A stretch of 64,000 nucleotides of DNA from an uncultured Bacteroidota bacterium (GTDB taxonomy: Bacteria; Bacteroidota; Bacteroidia; Flavobacteriales; Flavobacteriaceae). The position numbers and the translations under genes were made by a program. Positions 20,661 through 33,620 of the stretch are shown piece by piece (positions within the stretch are counted from its first letter, which is position 1; each line of letters begins with the position of its first letter). The stretch covers positions 1 to 64,000 of the forward strand of contig CACLAD010000006.1 in assembly GCA_902604715.1 (NCBI GenBank). The letters are read 5' to 3'. The notes beneath the pieces were generated by a model. It saw only the letters and a program-made list of their open reading frames with translations. It was not told the origin of the DNA and ran no database searches.

Positions 20661-22256
20661 ATGAGTTTAAGAGAAATTGAGTACAATAAAGTTGATGGTT
20701 TTAGTAAACTACTAATTGATTATGTCTCGAATAGTGATCATTTTAATGATTTAATCTCTGACTTCCCAAGTATCGATAATCTCAATAAACAAATTTCTCG
20801 TAAGTCAAAAAATTATGATAAGACATTTAGAGAGACCTTGATTAAAGAAATTAGCACTCAATATAACGATATCGACTTAACTGAACTTCAAAAGTCAAAC
20901 ATCAAAAAATTAGCTGAAAATAAAACGTTTACCATAACAACAGGTCATCAGTTAAATTTACTTACTGGTCCAATGTATTTTATTTATAAAATAATTTCAG
21001 TTGTTAATTTATGTGAAAAAATGCAGAGGAAATACTCAAAATATAATTTTGTACCAATTTTTTGGATGGCCTCAGAAGATCACGATTTTGATGAAATTAA
21101 TCATTTTTCATTTCATGGAAGTAAATTTAATTGGTCATCACCTCAGACAGGAATTGTAGGTGAATTTAAACTTGATTCAATTAAAGATGTTGCCATCGAG
21201 TTTGAAAAATTTGTTTCTGATTTTCCATATTCTAATGAAATAATTAAAATATTCAGGGATTGTTATATGAATTCCACCGATTTATCTGTTGCAACGAGAA
21301 AACTTGTTAATATTTTGTTTCGCAAAAATGGTTTGATAATAATTGATGCAAATAATAAAAATTTAAAGTCCTTGTTTTGTGACATTATAAAAAAGGAGAT
21401 TAACGAAAAGATTATTTTCAATCAATCTAAAAAATCAATACAAAGGTTAAACGAATTAAATTATAATATTCAAGCTAACCCAAGAGAAATTAACCTATTT
21501 TATATCGAAGATGGAAAAAGAGAAAGAATCATTGAAATGAAAAATGGTTTTCAAACATCAAACGGTTTAAAAAAATGGAGTTCAGAACAAATTCATGATG
21601 ATATTAAGAGTAGTCCAGAAAAGTTTTCCCCAAATGTCTTATTCAGGCCAATATTTCAAGAGTACATTTTACCAAATATATGTTATATCGGTGGCCCTGC
21701 AGAGGTTGCATATTGGTTGCAATTAAAATCTGTGTTTGAAAGTTTAAATATATCTTTCCCCATAATTCTAAACAGAAATTCAGCTTTACTATTGGATAAA
21801 AGGCTGATTGATAAATTGAATAAGCTTGATGTTTCGATTGAAGAAATACTAATGCCTAAAGAAATATTAAAAGAAAAATTAATTAAAAAATACTCAAAGT
21901 TAAAACTAGATTTTACTAATCTAAAACAAAATTTAACCGATCAATTTTTAGAGTTAAAGAAAATAGCAAGTCAGACAGATAAATCCTTTATTGGTGCATT
22001 AAGTGCTCAGGAGAAAAAGCAGATAAATGGATTAAACATGCTTGAAAAAAGGTTGATGAAGTCCGAAGAGAAAGTTCATCAAGATAAAATTAATAGGGTG
22101 CTAAAAATTAGAGATAAATTATTTCCAAATGGAAAACCTCAGGAACGGATATCAAACTTTTCTGAATTTTATGTTAATAAGGGAATTGATATGATAAGTT
22201 TGATTAAAAATAATTTAGATCCGTTGAGTCGTAAATTTTCTGTTATTGAATTTTAA
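20661..22256 (+). CDS. bshC: Bacillithiol biosynthesis cysteine-adding enzyme BshC
   Basis: [57 protein letters not shown] 20661 preferred over the TTG at 20652. Confidence 0.93.
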   Translation: MSLREIEYNKVDGFSKLLIDYVSNSDHFNDLISDFPSIDNLNKQISRKSKNYDKTFRETLIKEISTQYNDIDLTELQKSNIKKLAENKTFTITTGHQLNLLTGPMYFIYKIISVVNLCEKMQRKYSKYNFVPIFWMASEDHDFDEINHFSFHGSKFNWSSPQTGIVGEFKLDSIKDVAIEFEKFVSDFPYSNEIIKIFRDCYMNSTDLSVATRKLVNILFRKNGLIIIDANNKNLKSLFCDIIKKEINEKIIFNQSKKSIQRLNELNYNIQANPREINLFYIEDGKRERIIEMKNGFQTSNGLKKWSSEQIHDDIKSSPEKFSPNVLFRPIFQEYILPNICYIGGPAEVAYWLQLKSVFESLNISFPIILNRNSALLLDKRLIDKLNKLDVSIEEILMPKEILKEKLIKKYSKLKLDFTNLKQNLTDQFLELKKIASQTDKSFIGALSAQEKKQINGLNMLEKRLMKSEEKVHQDKINRVLKIRDKLFPNGKPQERISNFSEFYVNKGIDMISLIKNNLDPLSRKFSVIEF

Positions 22257-22309
22257 TAATTATACAATTCTATTCTTTTTATTTAAGAAATCAATTTCTA
22301 TTTTTACAC

Positions 22310-23839
22310 ATGCAAAATAACGTATTAATTCTCGATTTTGGGTCACAGTACACTCAATTAATTGCTCGAAGGGTTAGAGAGTTAAATGTGTATTGTGAAA
22401 TTCATCCTTTCAACAAGATTCCAAAAGATTTAGATACTTTCAAAGCCTTAATTCTTTCTGGAAGCCCCTATTCGGTCAGAGAAGCAGATTCACCAAGAAT
22501 AAATTTAGATATATTATTGTCTAAATTTCCAACACTAGCGGTATGTTATGGCGCTCAATTAATTGCCCAAGAATTAGGCGGTGTTGTATCAGCATCAAAT
22601 ATTAGGGAGTACGGAAGAGCTAATCTGGTCATAAAAATAAATGATTCAATTCTATTTGATGGAATAGAAAACAATAATCAGGTCTGGATGAGTCACAGTG
22701 ATACAATAAAGCAGTTACCAAAAAATTCTGTATTACTTGCTAGCAGTGATGATGTTGAAAATGTTGCCTACAAGTATATGGATAACACATATTGTTTACA
22801 GTTTCACCCTGAAGTGTATCACACAGTAAGGGGAAAAAAGTTATTAGAGAATTTTCTGACTAAAATTAGTAAGTTAAAACAGACATGGACACCAGATTCT
22901 TTCATAGATACGACCATAAATGAGCTTAAAACAAAAATAGGCAATGACAAGGTAATTCTAGGTCTCTCTGGGGGTGTTGATTCCTCTGTTGCTGCAATTC
23001 TTTTACATAAAGCAATAGGCAAGAACCTTCACTGCATATTTGTAAATAATGGTTTGCTAAGAAAAAACGAATTTCAGGATGTTTTAGACCAGTACAAGGA
23101 AATGGATTTAAACATTAAAGGAGTAGATTACTCTGAGGAGTTCTATGATGAGTTAGCTGATGTTTCTGACCCCGAAACAAAGAGAAAAATAATCGGAAGA
23201 GTTTTTATTGAAGCTTTTGAGAAAGAATCAAGCAAAATAAAAAATGTTAAATGGTTGGCTCAAGGGACTATATATCCCGATGTGATAGAAAGTATTTCTG
23301 CTACGGGTGGACCATCTGCAACCATAAAAAGTCATCACAATGTAGGTGGACTTCCAGATTTTATGAAACTTGAAGTTGTTGAGCCTTTAAAACTTCTATT
23401 TAAGGACGAGGTTAGAAGGGTTGGTAAGTCTTTAGATATAGACAAAAATATTTTAGGAAGGCATCCCTTCCCTGGTCCAGGATTAGCTATCAGAATATTG
23501 GGGGAAATAAACAAAGAGAATATTGAAATGCTTCAGGAAGTTGATCACATATTCATAACTGCACTAAAAGAGGCAAAATTGTATGAAAAAATTTGGCAAG
23601 CTGGCGCAATGCTTCTTCCTGTGAAAAGTGTTGGTGTAATGGGTGATGAGAGGACATATGAAAAATGTGTTGCCTTAAGAGCTGTTGAAAGCACAGATGG
23701 AATGACTGCTGACTGGGTTGATTTACCTTATAAATTCCTTCAAGATGTTTCTAACAAGATTATAAATAGGGTAAAAGGGGTAAACAGAGTTGTTTATGAT
23801 ATTAGTTCAAAACCACCAGCAACTATTGAATGGGAATAA
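22310..23839 (+). CDS. guaA: GMP synthase (glutamine-hydrolysing)
   Basis: [59 protein letters not shown]-terminal PPATIEWE. Confidence 0.98.
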   Translation: MQNNVLILDFGSQYTQLIARRVRELNVYCEIHPFNKIPKDLDTFKALILSGSPYSVREADSPRINLDILLSKFPTLAVCYGAQLIAQELGGVVSASNIREYGRANLVIKINDSILFDGIENNNQVWMSHSDTIKQLPKNSVLLASSDDVENVAYKYMDNTYCLQFHPEVYHTVRGKKLLENFLTKISKLKQTWTPDSFIDTTINELKTKIGNDKVILGLSGGVDSSVAAILLHKAIGKNLHCIFVNNGLLRKNEFQDVLDQYKEMDLNIKGVDYSEEFYDELADVSDPETKRKIIGRVFIEAFEKESSKIKNVKWLAQGTIYPDVIESISATGGPSATIKSHHNVGGLPDFMKLEVVEPLKLLFKDEVRRVGKSLDIDKNILGRHPFPGPGLAIRILGEINKENIEMLQEVDHIFITALKEAKLYEKIWQAGAMLLPVKSVGVMGDERTYEKCVALRAVESTDGMTADWVDLPYKFLQDVSNKIINRVKGVNRVVYDISSKPPATIEWE

Positions 23840-23842
23840 TAA

Positions 23843-25756
23843 ATGTTTAAAAATTATATCTTCATACTATCGTTTCTTTTCTGTTTCAATACAGTTTCTC
23901 AAAGCATTGAATCTACTCAAATTGATGAAGACCAAAAAATTTCAGACTTTTTAATAAATTATGATATTTCTCCAAATGATTTTTTTATTCTAAATCCAGC
24001 TTTCACAAGCTCCAGGTTTAATTATTTAAAATTAGATTTGGAGAAAAAATTAAAATCAGGTGATTTTATAAGAATATTCGAATCAATTGAAAATAATAAA
24101 TCTGAGCAAATAAGTTTTATTATTCATAAGATAAAAAGAAAACAAACTCTTTCCGAAATCTCATCAATTTATGGTGTTAGCGAAAATTTAATTTTAAAAT
24201 ACAATATTGAAATAGAGATAAAGAGAAATAATATTCTAAAGATTCCTGTAAAAAAAGCCAGAATTAATAAATCTAATGTTGTAGATAAATTAAAAGCTTA
24301 TACAGTTAAACCAAAAGAGGGAAAGTGGCGCATTGCATACAAATATGGAATTTCGATTAACACTCTTGAGAATATTAACCCTGAAATTGGATCAATACTT
24401 AAATTAGGTCAAAAGATAGCAGTTCCAAATAAAGATGAGATTAAACTTAACACTGTTGAAGAGAATAATGATTATTTTGAAATTCAAAAGAATATTCAAA
24501 TTAGTGTTCTTGAACAAAAACTAGGTTTAAAGAATAATTCAATTATAAAGCTCAATCCTGGAATTTTAGATAGTGTTGAAAAGGGTATTATAATTAAAGT
24601 CCCAGTTTCAACAAAGACCAATGAAGACGTTATAAATCTTTCAAAAAAATCACTTCAGGATAATATAGTTGATTTTGATAAAAAAAAGTTTGCAATAATC
24701 TTACCTTTCAGATTAGATAATTTTGATTACGACTCAATACAAAAATCTACGCCAATCTTAAAAAATGATAAACTTCTAAACATATCTTTAGATTTTCTTT
24801 TCGGAGCTGAAATGGCTGTTAATTCTTATTCAGAACTTGGAATAGATGTTCAAATGGATGTATTTGATAGTGCTCTAGACAGTAGTAAAATCGATCAAAT
24901 TTTAGATGAAAATAATTTTGAAATTTATGACTTTATAGTAGGCCCACTAACAGATAATCTTTTCAATTATTTTGTGGATTCTACCAAAGACCTGAATATA
25001 AAAATTGTTAAACCTTTATCAAAAAAACAAAACACCGACAGAAGAATAATTAATACAATTCCTAACGATACATTATTGTTTAACGAAATTATTTCTCATG
25101 TTGAGAGTGACACCACCCGATCTGAAAAATATATTATATCTGATTCAAAGAGTGTTGAAATAAGTAATAAAATCAAGAAAATTTTCCCAGAATCAAAACA
25201 ATTTTTTTCTAAAATAAACGAATTTGGGGATGATACTAAAACTTTGGTATATAATGATTTAGATTCAACTTTTGTCAAGGGTAAGAATATTGTTTTTTTA
25301 GAAACTAAAGAACAGGGGTTTGTCTCTAATGTTTCAAGTATCTTAAATTCATTTATTAATGATACGATCAAAATAGAGCTGTTCACTACAAATAAAAATA
25401 ATGCCTTTGAGGGGGCTAATGTTTCAAATAATTATTTATCAAATTTAAAATTTCAATATGCATCAACCAATAAAAAAATTGATATTGTAGAAGATAAATC
25501 ATTCATTGATAAATTTATTTCAAATTATAATTACTTCCCGAGTAAGTATTCTATAAGAGCCTATGACATTACATATGATTTGTTACTACGAATAAGTAAT
25601 GGGGATTTGAATGATAAAAATATATTTGAAATTGAAAGTCAATATTTTGAAAATAAGTTTAGATATAAGAGAAGTTCAAGTGGCTCAATTGATAATATTG
25701 CTAACTACCTGATCAAGCATGAAGATTTAAAAATTGAGGAGATGACTGATAAATAG
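23843..25756 (+). CDS. LysM-domain protein with a periplasmic-binding-protein-like C-terminal domain
   Basis: Signal peptide; LysM-like repeats (HKIKRKQTLSEISSIYGVSENLILKYN; YTVKPKEGKWRIAYKYGISINTLENINPEI); later FAIILPFRLD...GAEMAV. Confidence 0.75.
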   Translation: MFKNYIFILSFLFCFNTVSQSIESTQIDEDQKISDFLINYDISPNDFFILNPAFTSSRFNYLKLDLEKKLKSGDFIRIFESIENNKSEQISFIIHKIKRKQTLSEISSIYGVSENLILKYNIEIEIKRNNILKIPVKKARINKSNVVDKLKAYTVKPKEGKWRIAYKYGISINTLENINPEIGSILKLGQKIAVPNKDEIKLNTVEENNDYFEIQKNIQISVLEQKLGLKNNSIIKLNPGILDSVEKGIIIKVPVSTKTNEDVINLSKKSLQDNIVDFDKKKFAIILPFRLDNFDYDSIQKSTPILKNDKLLNISLDFLFGAEMAVNSYSELGIDVQMDVFDSALDSSKIDQILDENNFEIYDFIVGPLTDNLFNYFVDSTKDLNIKIVKPLSKKQNTDRRIINTIPNDTLLFNEIISHVESDTTRSEKYIISDSKSVEISNKIKKIFPESKQFFSKINEFGDDTKTLVYNDLDSTFVKGKNIVFLETKEQGFVSNVSSILNSFINDTIKIELFTTNKNNAFEGANVSNNYLSNLKFQYASTNKKIDIVEDKSFIDKFISNYNYFPSKYSIRAYDITYDLLLRISNGDLNDKNIFEIESQYFENKFRYKRSSSGSIDNIANYLIKHEDLKIEEMTDK

Positions 25757-25820
25757 AAAAATCAGCGGTATTTTCTTACTCCATTGCGTTTTATTTCATT
25801 AAATTTGTTCGCGTTTATAA

Positions 25821-27440
<1,620 letters not shown>

Positions 27441-29294
27441 ATGGAAGACAATAAAATTGATATCAACTCATTAATAGGGTTTTTTCTTATAGGTTTAATT
27501 TTTATAGGATGGTTATATTTAAATCCTCCACCACCTTCCCCAGAGGTAGTTCAAACAGTAGAACAAAACGATATTCCAGATGAAAAGCCGGTTGAACAGG
27601 ATTTATCGGATATTCTATCTGAATCTAAAATTGACGAGTATCAAGATAGCACTTTAAGCTTTAAAAACTCATTATCTCAAAGTAATGAGGATATCTTAGT
27701 AGATGCTGAAAAATTTATTGTTAAGTTTTCACCCATTGGAGGTCAAATTTCCTCATTACAGCTAAAAGGTCACTTAAATTATTTAGGTGATCCAATCAAT
27801 TTAATTGAATCAAATAATTCATCTTTTAATTTAGATTTTACTACAAAAAATGGCAGAATATTTAATACAAAAGATCAAAAGTTTACTCCGTCATTGATCG
27901 ACCAAGGTTCAATCAAAAAAGTATCGATGAAGTTAGTTGTTTCAGAAGATGTTTTTATCGAATACATATACACTATTAACCTAACTGATTATATAATTAA
28001 TCTTGATATTAGCTCTAAAGGATTCTATAATATCCTCGATACTACTCAAAGCTATAATTTGAATTGGGAGCTTAGTGCATTTAGAAATTCTAAGAGTATT
28101 TCTTACGAAAATAGATATTCTTATTTAACATATTATCACGATGAAGATAAGATTGATTATTTATCAATAAGTGGAGAGGATGAAGATGATGAAGAAGATG
28201 TAAATTGGATATCCTTTAAGCAGCATTTTTTTAGTTCTGTTTTGATATCTCCAGATGAAAAACCATTTAAAAATGTTGATTTTAAATCTGAAGATTTAGT
28301 TCAAGATAATAGTATAGACACGCTGTTTACTAAAAAATTTGTTTCAAAAATTCCGTTTGATTATGTCAATAGTGAGTTTAAAAACTCTTTGAAATTTTAT
28401 TTTGGGCCTAATCAATATTCACAACTAAAAACTTATGAAATTGGGTTGGAAGAGAGTGTCGATTTTGGATGGGGGATTTTCGGATTTATAAATAAAAATA
28501 TTTTTGTTCCGCTATATAGAACATTGAGTAACTTATTTCCTTACGGAATTGCAATTATATTTATGACTATTATTGTAAGGATTGTCCTTGCGCCAGTTTT
28601 ATACAGCTCGTATGTTTCCCAAGCTAAAATGAAAATATTAAGGCCAGAGTTGGATGAGATTAATCAGAAGTTTAAAGATAATGCAATGAAAAGGCAGCAG
28701 GAAATGATGTCTTTATACAGAAAAGCTGGTGCCAATCCAATGAGTGGATGTTTGCCTGGATTACTGCAAATTCCCGTTTTTTATGCTTTATTTATGTTTT
28801 TCCCATCCGCTTTTGATTTAAGACAAAAAAATTTTTTATGGGCAGATGATTTATCAGCATATGATAGTATTCTTGATTTTGGCTTCTACATACCACTATA
28901 TGGGGATCATGTTAGTTTATTTCCAATATTAGCTTCTATATCAATATTTTTCTACATGAAAATGACTACTGGACAGCAAATGGCTTCACAACCACAACCT
29001 CAAGAGGGAATGCCTGATATGAGAAATATGATGAAGTATATGATATATTTTGCACCAATAATGATGATGGTATTCTTTAATAATTACTCAAGTGGATTGA
29101 GTTTATATTACTTTGTTTCAAATCTTTTATCAATCGCCATCATGTTTACAATCAAGAATTATATTCTTGATGAGCGTAAAATAAGACAGCAAATTCAATT
29201 TAATAAGTCACAACCTGTAAAACCTCCCAGTAGATTTCAAAGAAGAATGCAAGCAATAATGGAAGAAGCTGAAAGGCAAAAAAAGAACAAATAG
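27441..29294 (+). CDS. yidC: Membrane protein insertase YidC
   Basis: 617 aa; SGCLPGLLQIPVFYALFMFFP and MMMVFFNNYSSGLSLYYFVSN. Confidence 0.96.
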   Translation: MEDNKIDINSLIGFFLIGLIFIGWLYLNPPPPSPEVVQTVEQNDIPDEKPVEQDLSDILSESKIDEYQDSTLSFKNSLSQSNEDILVDAEKFIVKFSPIGGQISSLQLKGHLNYLGDPINLIESNNSSFNLDFTTKNGRIFNTKDQKFTPSLIDQGSIKKVSMKLVVSEDVFIEYIYTINLTDYIINLDISSKGFYNILDTTQSYNLNWELSAFRNSKSISYENRYSYLTYYHDEDKIDYLSISGEDEDDEEDVNWISFKQHFFSSVLISPDEKPFKNVDFKSEDLVQDNSIDTLFTKKFVSKIPFDYVNSEFKNSLKFYFGPNQYSQLKTYEIGLEESVDFGWGIFGFINKNIFVPLYRTLSNLFPYGIAIIFMTIIVRIVLAPVLYSSYVSQAKMKILRPELDEINQKFKDNAMKRQQEMMSLYRKAGANPMSGCLPGLLQIPVFYALFMFFPSAFDLRQKNFLWADDLSAYDSILDFGFYIPLYGDHVSLFPILASISIFFYMKMTTGQQMASQPQPQEGMPDMRNMMKYMIYFAPIMMMVFFNNYSSGLSLYYFVSNLLSIAIMFTIKNYILDERKIRQQIQFNKSQPVKPPSRFQRRMQAIMEEAERQKKNK

Positions 29295-29363
29295 TTTACG
29301 AATCAGACTTAAGTTAATTTTATTTAGTGGCATAAACTTTGATTATTTCATGATAAACAAGTT

Positions 29364-29444
29364 ATGGACAGACCTAAATGTGGATGTGGAAATACACAAA
29401 ATCCAAGCGGTTATTGTGATGGTTCACATGTAAACAAAAATTAA
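29364..29444 (+). CDS. Putative 26-aa CDGSH-type iron-sulfur mini-protein
   Basis: Short ORF MDRPKCGCGNTQNPSGYCDGSHVNKN* with a C-x-C...CDGSH-like ligand set, between yidC and the FMN reductase. Confidence 0.55.
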   Translation: MDRPKCGCGNTQNPSGYCDGSHVNKN

Positions 29445-29446
29445 AT

Positions 29447-29992
29447 TTGAAAAGAATAGTTGTAATTGGTGCAAGTAGTTCATCGAAGTCAATCAATAGG
29501 AAGTTGGCAAATTATGCTGCTAAATCAATTTCATTCGATACTGAAATTATAGATTTAAATTTGAATGATTTCGAAATGCCAATATACAGTGAAGATTTAC
29601 AAAATTCTTTGGGAATCCCCCAAAAAGCCTTCGATTTTAAAAGGGAAATTTCTGAGTCAGATGCACTAGTATTATCCTTGGCCGAACACAATGGCTCATA
29701 TACAGCAGCTTTCAAAAATATTTATGATTGGATTTCTGTGATTGAGGCTGATATATGGTGTAGTAAACCTATTCTTTTACTATCAACATCTAATGGCGTT
29801 AGAGGTGGTAAAACAGTACTTGAGACTGCACATAGCAGGTTTTCAAGGGACTACAAGTATCAAATACCTTACTTTTCACTACCTAATTTTAATAAAAATT
29901 TTAATATAAATGAAGGTATTTTAGATGTTAGATTAAATCAAGATTTTCAAGCTGTAATTATAGATTTTGAAAATATTTTAAATGAAAATTAA
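29447..29992 (+). CDS. NAD(P)H-dependent FMN reductase-family flavoprotein
   Basis: VVIGASSSSKSINRKLA, DALVLSLAEHNGSYTAAFKNIYDW. Confidence 0.88.
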   Translation: MKRIVVIGASSSSKSINRKLANYAAKSISFDTEIIDLNLNDFEMPIYSEDLQNSLGIPQKAFDFKREISESDALVLSLAEHNGSYTAAFKNIYDWISVIEADIWCSKPILLLSTSNGVRGGKTVLETAHSRFSRDYKYQIPYFSLPNFNKNFNINEGILDVRLNQDFQAVIIDFENILNEN

Positions 29993-30728
29993 TTTTTATC
30001 CACCTAGTAAACAAGCAAACGGTAATTTCAATTTTGGTGAGATAGTTGAAAAAAAACCAATTGGATTTCCTCAGGATGGCGGACAATTGAAGCCTTTTTC
30101 AAATCTATTTTACTGGGCCCATGCTTGGACAACTGGCAAAAGAAGTACAATTGGTTTACACCCACATCAAGGTTTTGAAATATGTACTTTCGTTTTGAAA
30201 GGTAGCATAAATCACTTCGATACGAAACTGAATAAATGGGTTAGACTTGATGAAGGCGATGTTCAAATAATCAGATCAGGAAATGGGATTTCACATTCAG
30301 AGGAGATACTTGAAAATTCTGAAATATTTCAAATTTGGTTTGATCCAGATTTATCAAAATCCCTAAAAAAGCCAGCTAGCTATAATGATTATAAAATCGA
30401 TGAATTTAAATTTACTGATTTAGATGATCATATGATAAGACATATTTATAACAAAAAATCAAAAATGTGGATGGATTCAGAAGACATAATTATTAACGAA
30501 TATTTCTTTGATAAATTTTCATCAGTAAATATCAAAATTGAAAATGAAAAAATCCATTCTTTTTTCTTAATTGATGGCGAAGTTTCTTTAAAAAAATTTA
30601 AATTTAACAAAGGAGATTTTTTTACCATTTCTAATGTTGGAAATATTGATTTAGTGGCATTAAAATCTGCTAAATTATTTGAGGTTTCATCTCCAATTAA
30701 ACCATCATACAAGACATATTTTAATTAA
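29982..30728 (+). CDS. Pirin family protein
   Basis: GLHPHQGFEICTFVLKGSINHFDT, QIIRSGNGISHSEE, QIWFDPDL. Confidence 0.92.
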   Translation: MKINFYPPSKQANGNFNFGEIVEKKPIGFPQDGGQLKPFSNLFYWAHAWTTGKRSTIGLHPHQGFEICTFVLKGSINHFDTKLNKWVRLDEGDVQIIRSGNGISHSEEILENSEIFQIWFDPDLSKSLKKPASYNDYKIDEFKFTDLDDHMIRHIYNKKSKMWMDSEDIIINEYFFDKFSSVNIKIENEKIHSFFLIDGEVSLKKFKFNKGDFFTISNVGNIDLVALKSAKLFEVSSPIKPSYKTYFN

Positions 30729-30750
30729 CATCGTAATTATTAACATCGTA
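30724..30750 (+). repeat. 12-bp direct repeat ATTAACATCGTA x2 (15-bp period) upstream of mnmA
   Basis: attaacatcgta at 30724-30735 and 30739-30750. Confidence 0.9.
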
Positions 30751-30752
30751 CA

Positions 30753-31940
30753 GTGAAAAAAGTTATCGTTGGTTTATCAGGAGGAGTTGACTCAAGTGTA
30801 AGTGCTTTGTTATTAAAGCAACAAGGATATGAAGTTATTGGACTTTTTATGAAGAATTGGCATGACGACTCTGTTACTATTTCTGATGAGTGTCCTTGGT
30901 TAGATGACAGCAATGATGCAATGTTGATTGCTGAAAAATTAGAAATCCCATTTCAAACTGTTGATTTAAGCAAAGAATATCATTCTAGGATTATCGATTA
31001 CATGTTCAACGAATATGAAAATGGAAGAACTCCAAATCCAGATGTTTTATGTAATCGTGAGATTAAATTTGATATATTTCTTGAAATAGCACTTAATCTT
31101 GGAGCAGATTATATAGCTACTGGTCATTACTGTCAACTTAATAAAATTAATAAAGATAATAAAGAAATTTTCAGATTACTTGCTGGTGCTGATGAAAAAA
31201 AAGATCAATCATATTTTCTTTGTCAACTAAATCAAAAACAGCTTTCAAAGGCAATATTTCCTATTGGCCATTTAACAAAGTCTAATGTTAGGGATATCGC
31301 AAAAAAGAATGATTTAATTACCGCTGATAAAAAAGATTCTCAAGGATTATGTTTTGTAGGAAAGGTAAAATTACCTGATTTTTTAAAGCAAAGGCTTACC
31401 CCAAAAAAGGGTAAAGTAATCAAAATTGATTCTGAATCAGTAAAACAAGAAATAGATTTAAATGAGGTTAAATCAAAAGAAAAGGAATTAGAATTATTAA
31501 GTGCGTCGTTTTCATTTACACATGATGATGGTGAGGAGATTGGTGAACACAATGGGGCATACTATTATACAGTTGGACAAAGAAAAGGTTTAAATATTGG
31601 AGGGTTTAGTGAACCTCTTTTTGTTCTTGAAACGGATGTTTCTAAAAATATAATTTATGTAGGAATGGGAGAGTCACACCCTGCATTATTTAAAAAAGCC
31701 CTTTTTGTAAACTCAAATGAAATTCATTGGATTAGAGAAGATTTAAAAATTAATGAAAATGAAACAATGAATATTAACTTTAGAATTAGATATCGACAGC
31801 CATTACAATCTGGAACCGTTTACAGATTCAAAAAGGGTCTGTATATACTTTTTGACAAACCAATTTCATCAGTTACCAGCGGTCAATTTGTAAGTTGGTA
31901 TATTGATGGTGAACTAATAGGTTCAGGAGTAATAAATTAG
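30753..31940 (+). CDS. mnmA: tRNA-specific 2-thiouridylase MnmA
   Basis: [52 protein letters not shown] start. Confidence 0.96.
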   Translation: MKKVIVGLSGGVDSSVSALLLKQQGYEVIGLFMKNWHDDSVTISDECPWLDDSNDAMLIAEKLEIPFQTVDLSKEYHSRIIDYMFNEYENGRTPNPDVLCNREIKFDIFLEIALNLGADYIATGHYCQLNKINKDNKEIFRLLAGADEKKDQSYFLCQLNQKQLSKAIFPIGHLTKSNVRDIAKKNDLITADKKDSQGLCFVGKVKLPDFLKQRLTPKKGKVIKIDSESVKQEIDLNEVKSKEKELELLSASFSFTHDDGEEIGEHNGAYYYTVGQRKGLNIGGFSEPLFVLETDVSKNIIYVGMGESHPALFKKALFVNSNEIHWIREDLKINENETMNINFRIRYRQPLQSGTVYRFKKGLYILFDKPISSVTSGQFVSWYIDGELIGSGVIN

Positions 31941-32674
31941 TTGTTCCAAATACTCCAAGATTCATTTGCTTGAATTTCAAGCATTTCTAATCCATTTTTT
32001 GTTTTGCATCCTAATTCTCTTCCTCTTCTTAAAAATAGCGACTCAATTGGGTTATAAACTAAGTCATACAAGACATGTTCTTTGGTTAAATGTTTATATG
32101 GGATATTTGGACATTTATTTATGTTTGGAAAAGTTCCAACGGGAGAACAATTTATTATCATTTTAAACCTGCTTATTAATACATCATTAAGATTTTCATA
32201 AATGAATTCAGATTTACCTTCTTTTCTTGAAACAGTACTATAATTAATTTTTAATTTTTTAAGAACATATTTGACTGCTTTTGAAGCACCGCCGGCACCA
32301 AGAATTAATGCACTATCAGGTTTTTTATTTTCAATTAACGGAATTAATGACTTTTCAAAACCAATAATATCAGTGTTGAATCCTATATTTTTATTATCAA
32401 TTTTTTTTATTGTATTAACAGCACCAATAGCTTTAGCTACTTCATCAATTTCATCAAGAAATTTTATAATTTCCTGTTTGTAGGGAATAGTGACGTTATA
32501 TCCAGATATCCCATTTTTTTTTAAAATTGATTCAATTTGTGAAATATTTTCAATGTCAAAGTTTGAATATGTACAATCCAAATTTTCTTTTTTAAATTTT
32601 TCTGAAAAATATTTCTTTGAAAAACTATAATCAATATTTTTTCCTATTAGGCCGAATTTTCTACTTTTTTTCAT
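31937..32674 (-). CDS. aroE: Shikimate dehydrogenase
   Basis: [53 protein letters not shown]. Confidence 0.95.
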   Translation of the reverse strand: MKKSRKFGLIGKNIDYSFSKKYFSEKFKKENLDCTYSNFDIENISQIESILKKNGISGYNVTIPYKQEIIKFLDEIDEVAKAIGAVNTIKKIDNKNIGFNTDIIGFEKSLIPLIENKKPDSALILGAGGASKAVKYVLKKLKINYSTVSRKEGKSEFIYENLNDVLISRFKMIINCSPVGTFPNINKCPNIPYKHLTKEHVLYDLVYNPIESLFLRRGRELGCKTKNGLEMLEIQANESWSIWNN

Positions 32675-33620
32675 AACTACTTAAAAAAATAACTATTGCT
32701 ATTCCAATTAAAATAAACATAAAAGCATAAAATGTTTCATCATTGAAATCAGGTAAATATCTAACTATTTTATATTCGTTCTCTACATTTAATGTGGATT
32801 TCCAAGGCCAAATTACACCTAGAGAACCAATTATGAAACCAAAAATAATAGAATTACAAAGTTGGTTGAATTTGCTTAGTAGGTAACCAAGAATTTTAGA
32901 CAATAAAATTAGTCCAGTTATTGAGCCAAGAGTAAATACGGACAATACGTTTAGATAATTGATACGCACATCACTGTATATGTTTGAAAAGTCTCCTCTT
33001 AATATCTCACTTAAGCTGTCGTATAGAGCATTTACTGAATCAACCAGTAGTAATATATAGTTACCCATTAACATAAGTAAAAATGAACCCGATAGACCTG
33101 GTAAAATCATTCCACTAACACTAATTATTCCACAAATAAAAACAAAAAATAAGTTGTCATTTTCTTGTGATGGATTTGCAAAACTTAACAAAACACCTAT
33201 CGAGGTTCCTATTATAATGAAACAAATATTTTTGAAGTTATTTAAGTCGATAATTGTTCTGAGATGAAAAATAGTTCCTATAACTAATCCAAAAAAAAGA
33301 CTCCAAACATAAATTTCAAAATTATTTAATAATACGTCTAATATCTTTGATGTTGAAAAGTAACTAATTACTATTCCTAATAAAATAAGAACTAAAAATT
33401 TACCATTAATATGTTTTAAAAAATCTTTGAATTTCCCCTCAAATAGATATTTTAAAGCTATTTTATCTAATCTTTTTAAGCTGTATATTAATTCCTCATA
33501 AAAACCAATTGCTATTGCAACTAAACCTCCTGAAACACCTGGAATCTTATTGGCAGTTCCCATGAGTATTCCATTAATTAGAATTTTTAAATAATTAGAT
33601 CTCGATTTATTACCCTTCAT
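32661..33620 (-). CDS. DUF368 (PopT-like) membrane protein, copy 1
   Basis: NGILMGTANKIPGVSGGLVAIAIGFYEELI and SGMILPGLSGSFLLMLMGNY. Confidence 0.9.
   Translation of the reverse strand: MKGNKSRSNYLKILINGILMGTANKIPGVSGGLVAIAIGFYEELIYSLKRLDKIALKYLFEGKFKDFLKHINGKFLVLILLGIVISYFSTSKILDVLLNNFEIYVWSLFFGLVIGTIFHLRTIIDLNNFKNICFIIIGTSIGVLLSFANPSQENDNLFFVFICGIISVSGMILPGLSGSFLLMLMGNYILLLVDSVNALYDSLSEILRGDFSNIYSDVRINYLNVLSVFTLGSITGLILLSKILGYLLSKFNQLCNSIIFGFIIGSLGVIWPWKSTLNVENEYKIVRYLPDFNDETFYAFMFILIGIAIVIFLSSYEKK

Noticed and set aside
25785-25807. Candidate TTG/TAAATTTG promoter upstream of pyrG
   Set aside because: The -7 box matches but TTG spacing (13 nt) is too short for the Bacteroidota consensus; not called.
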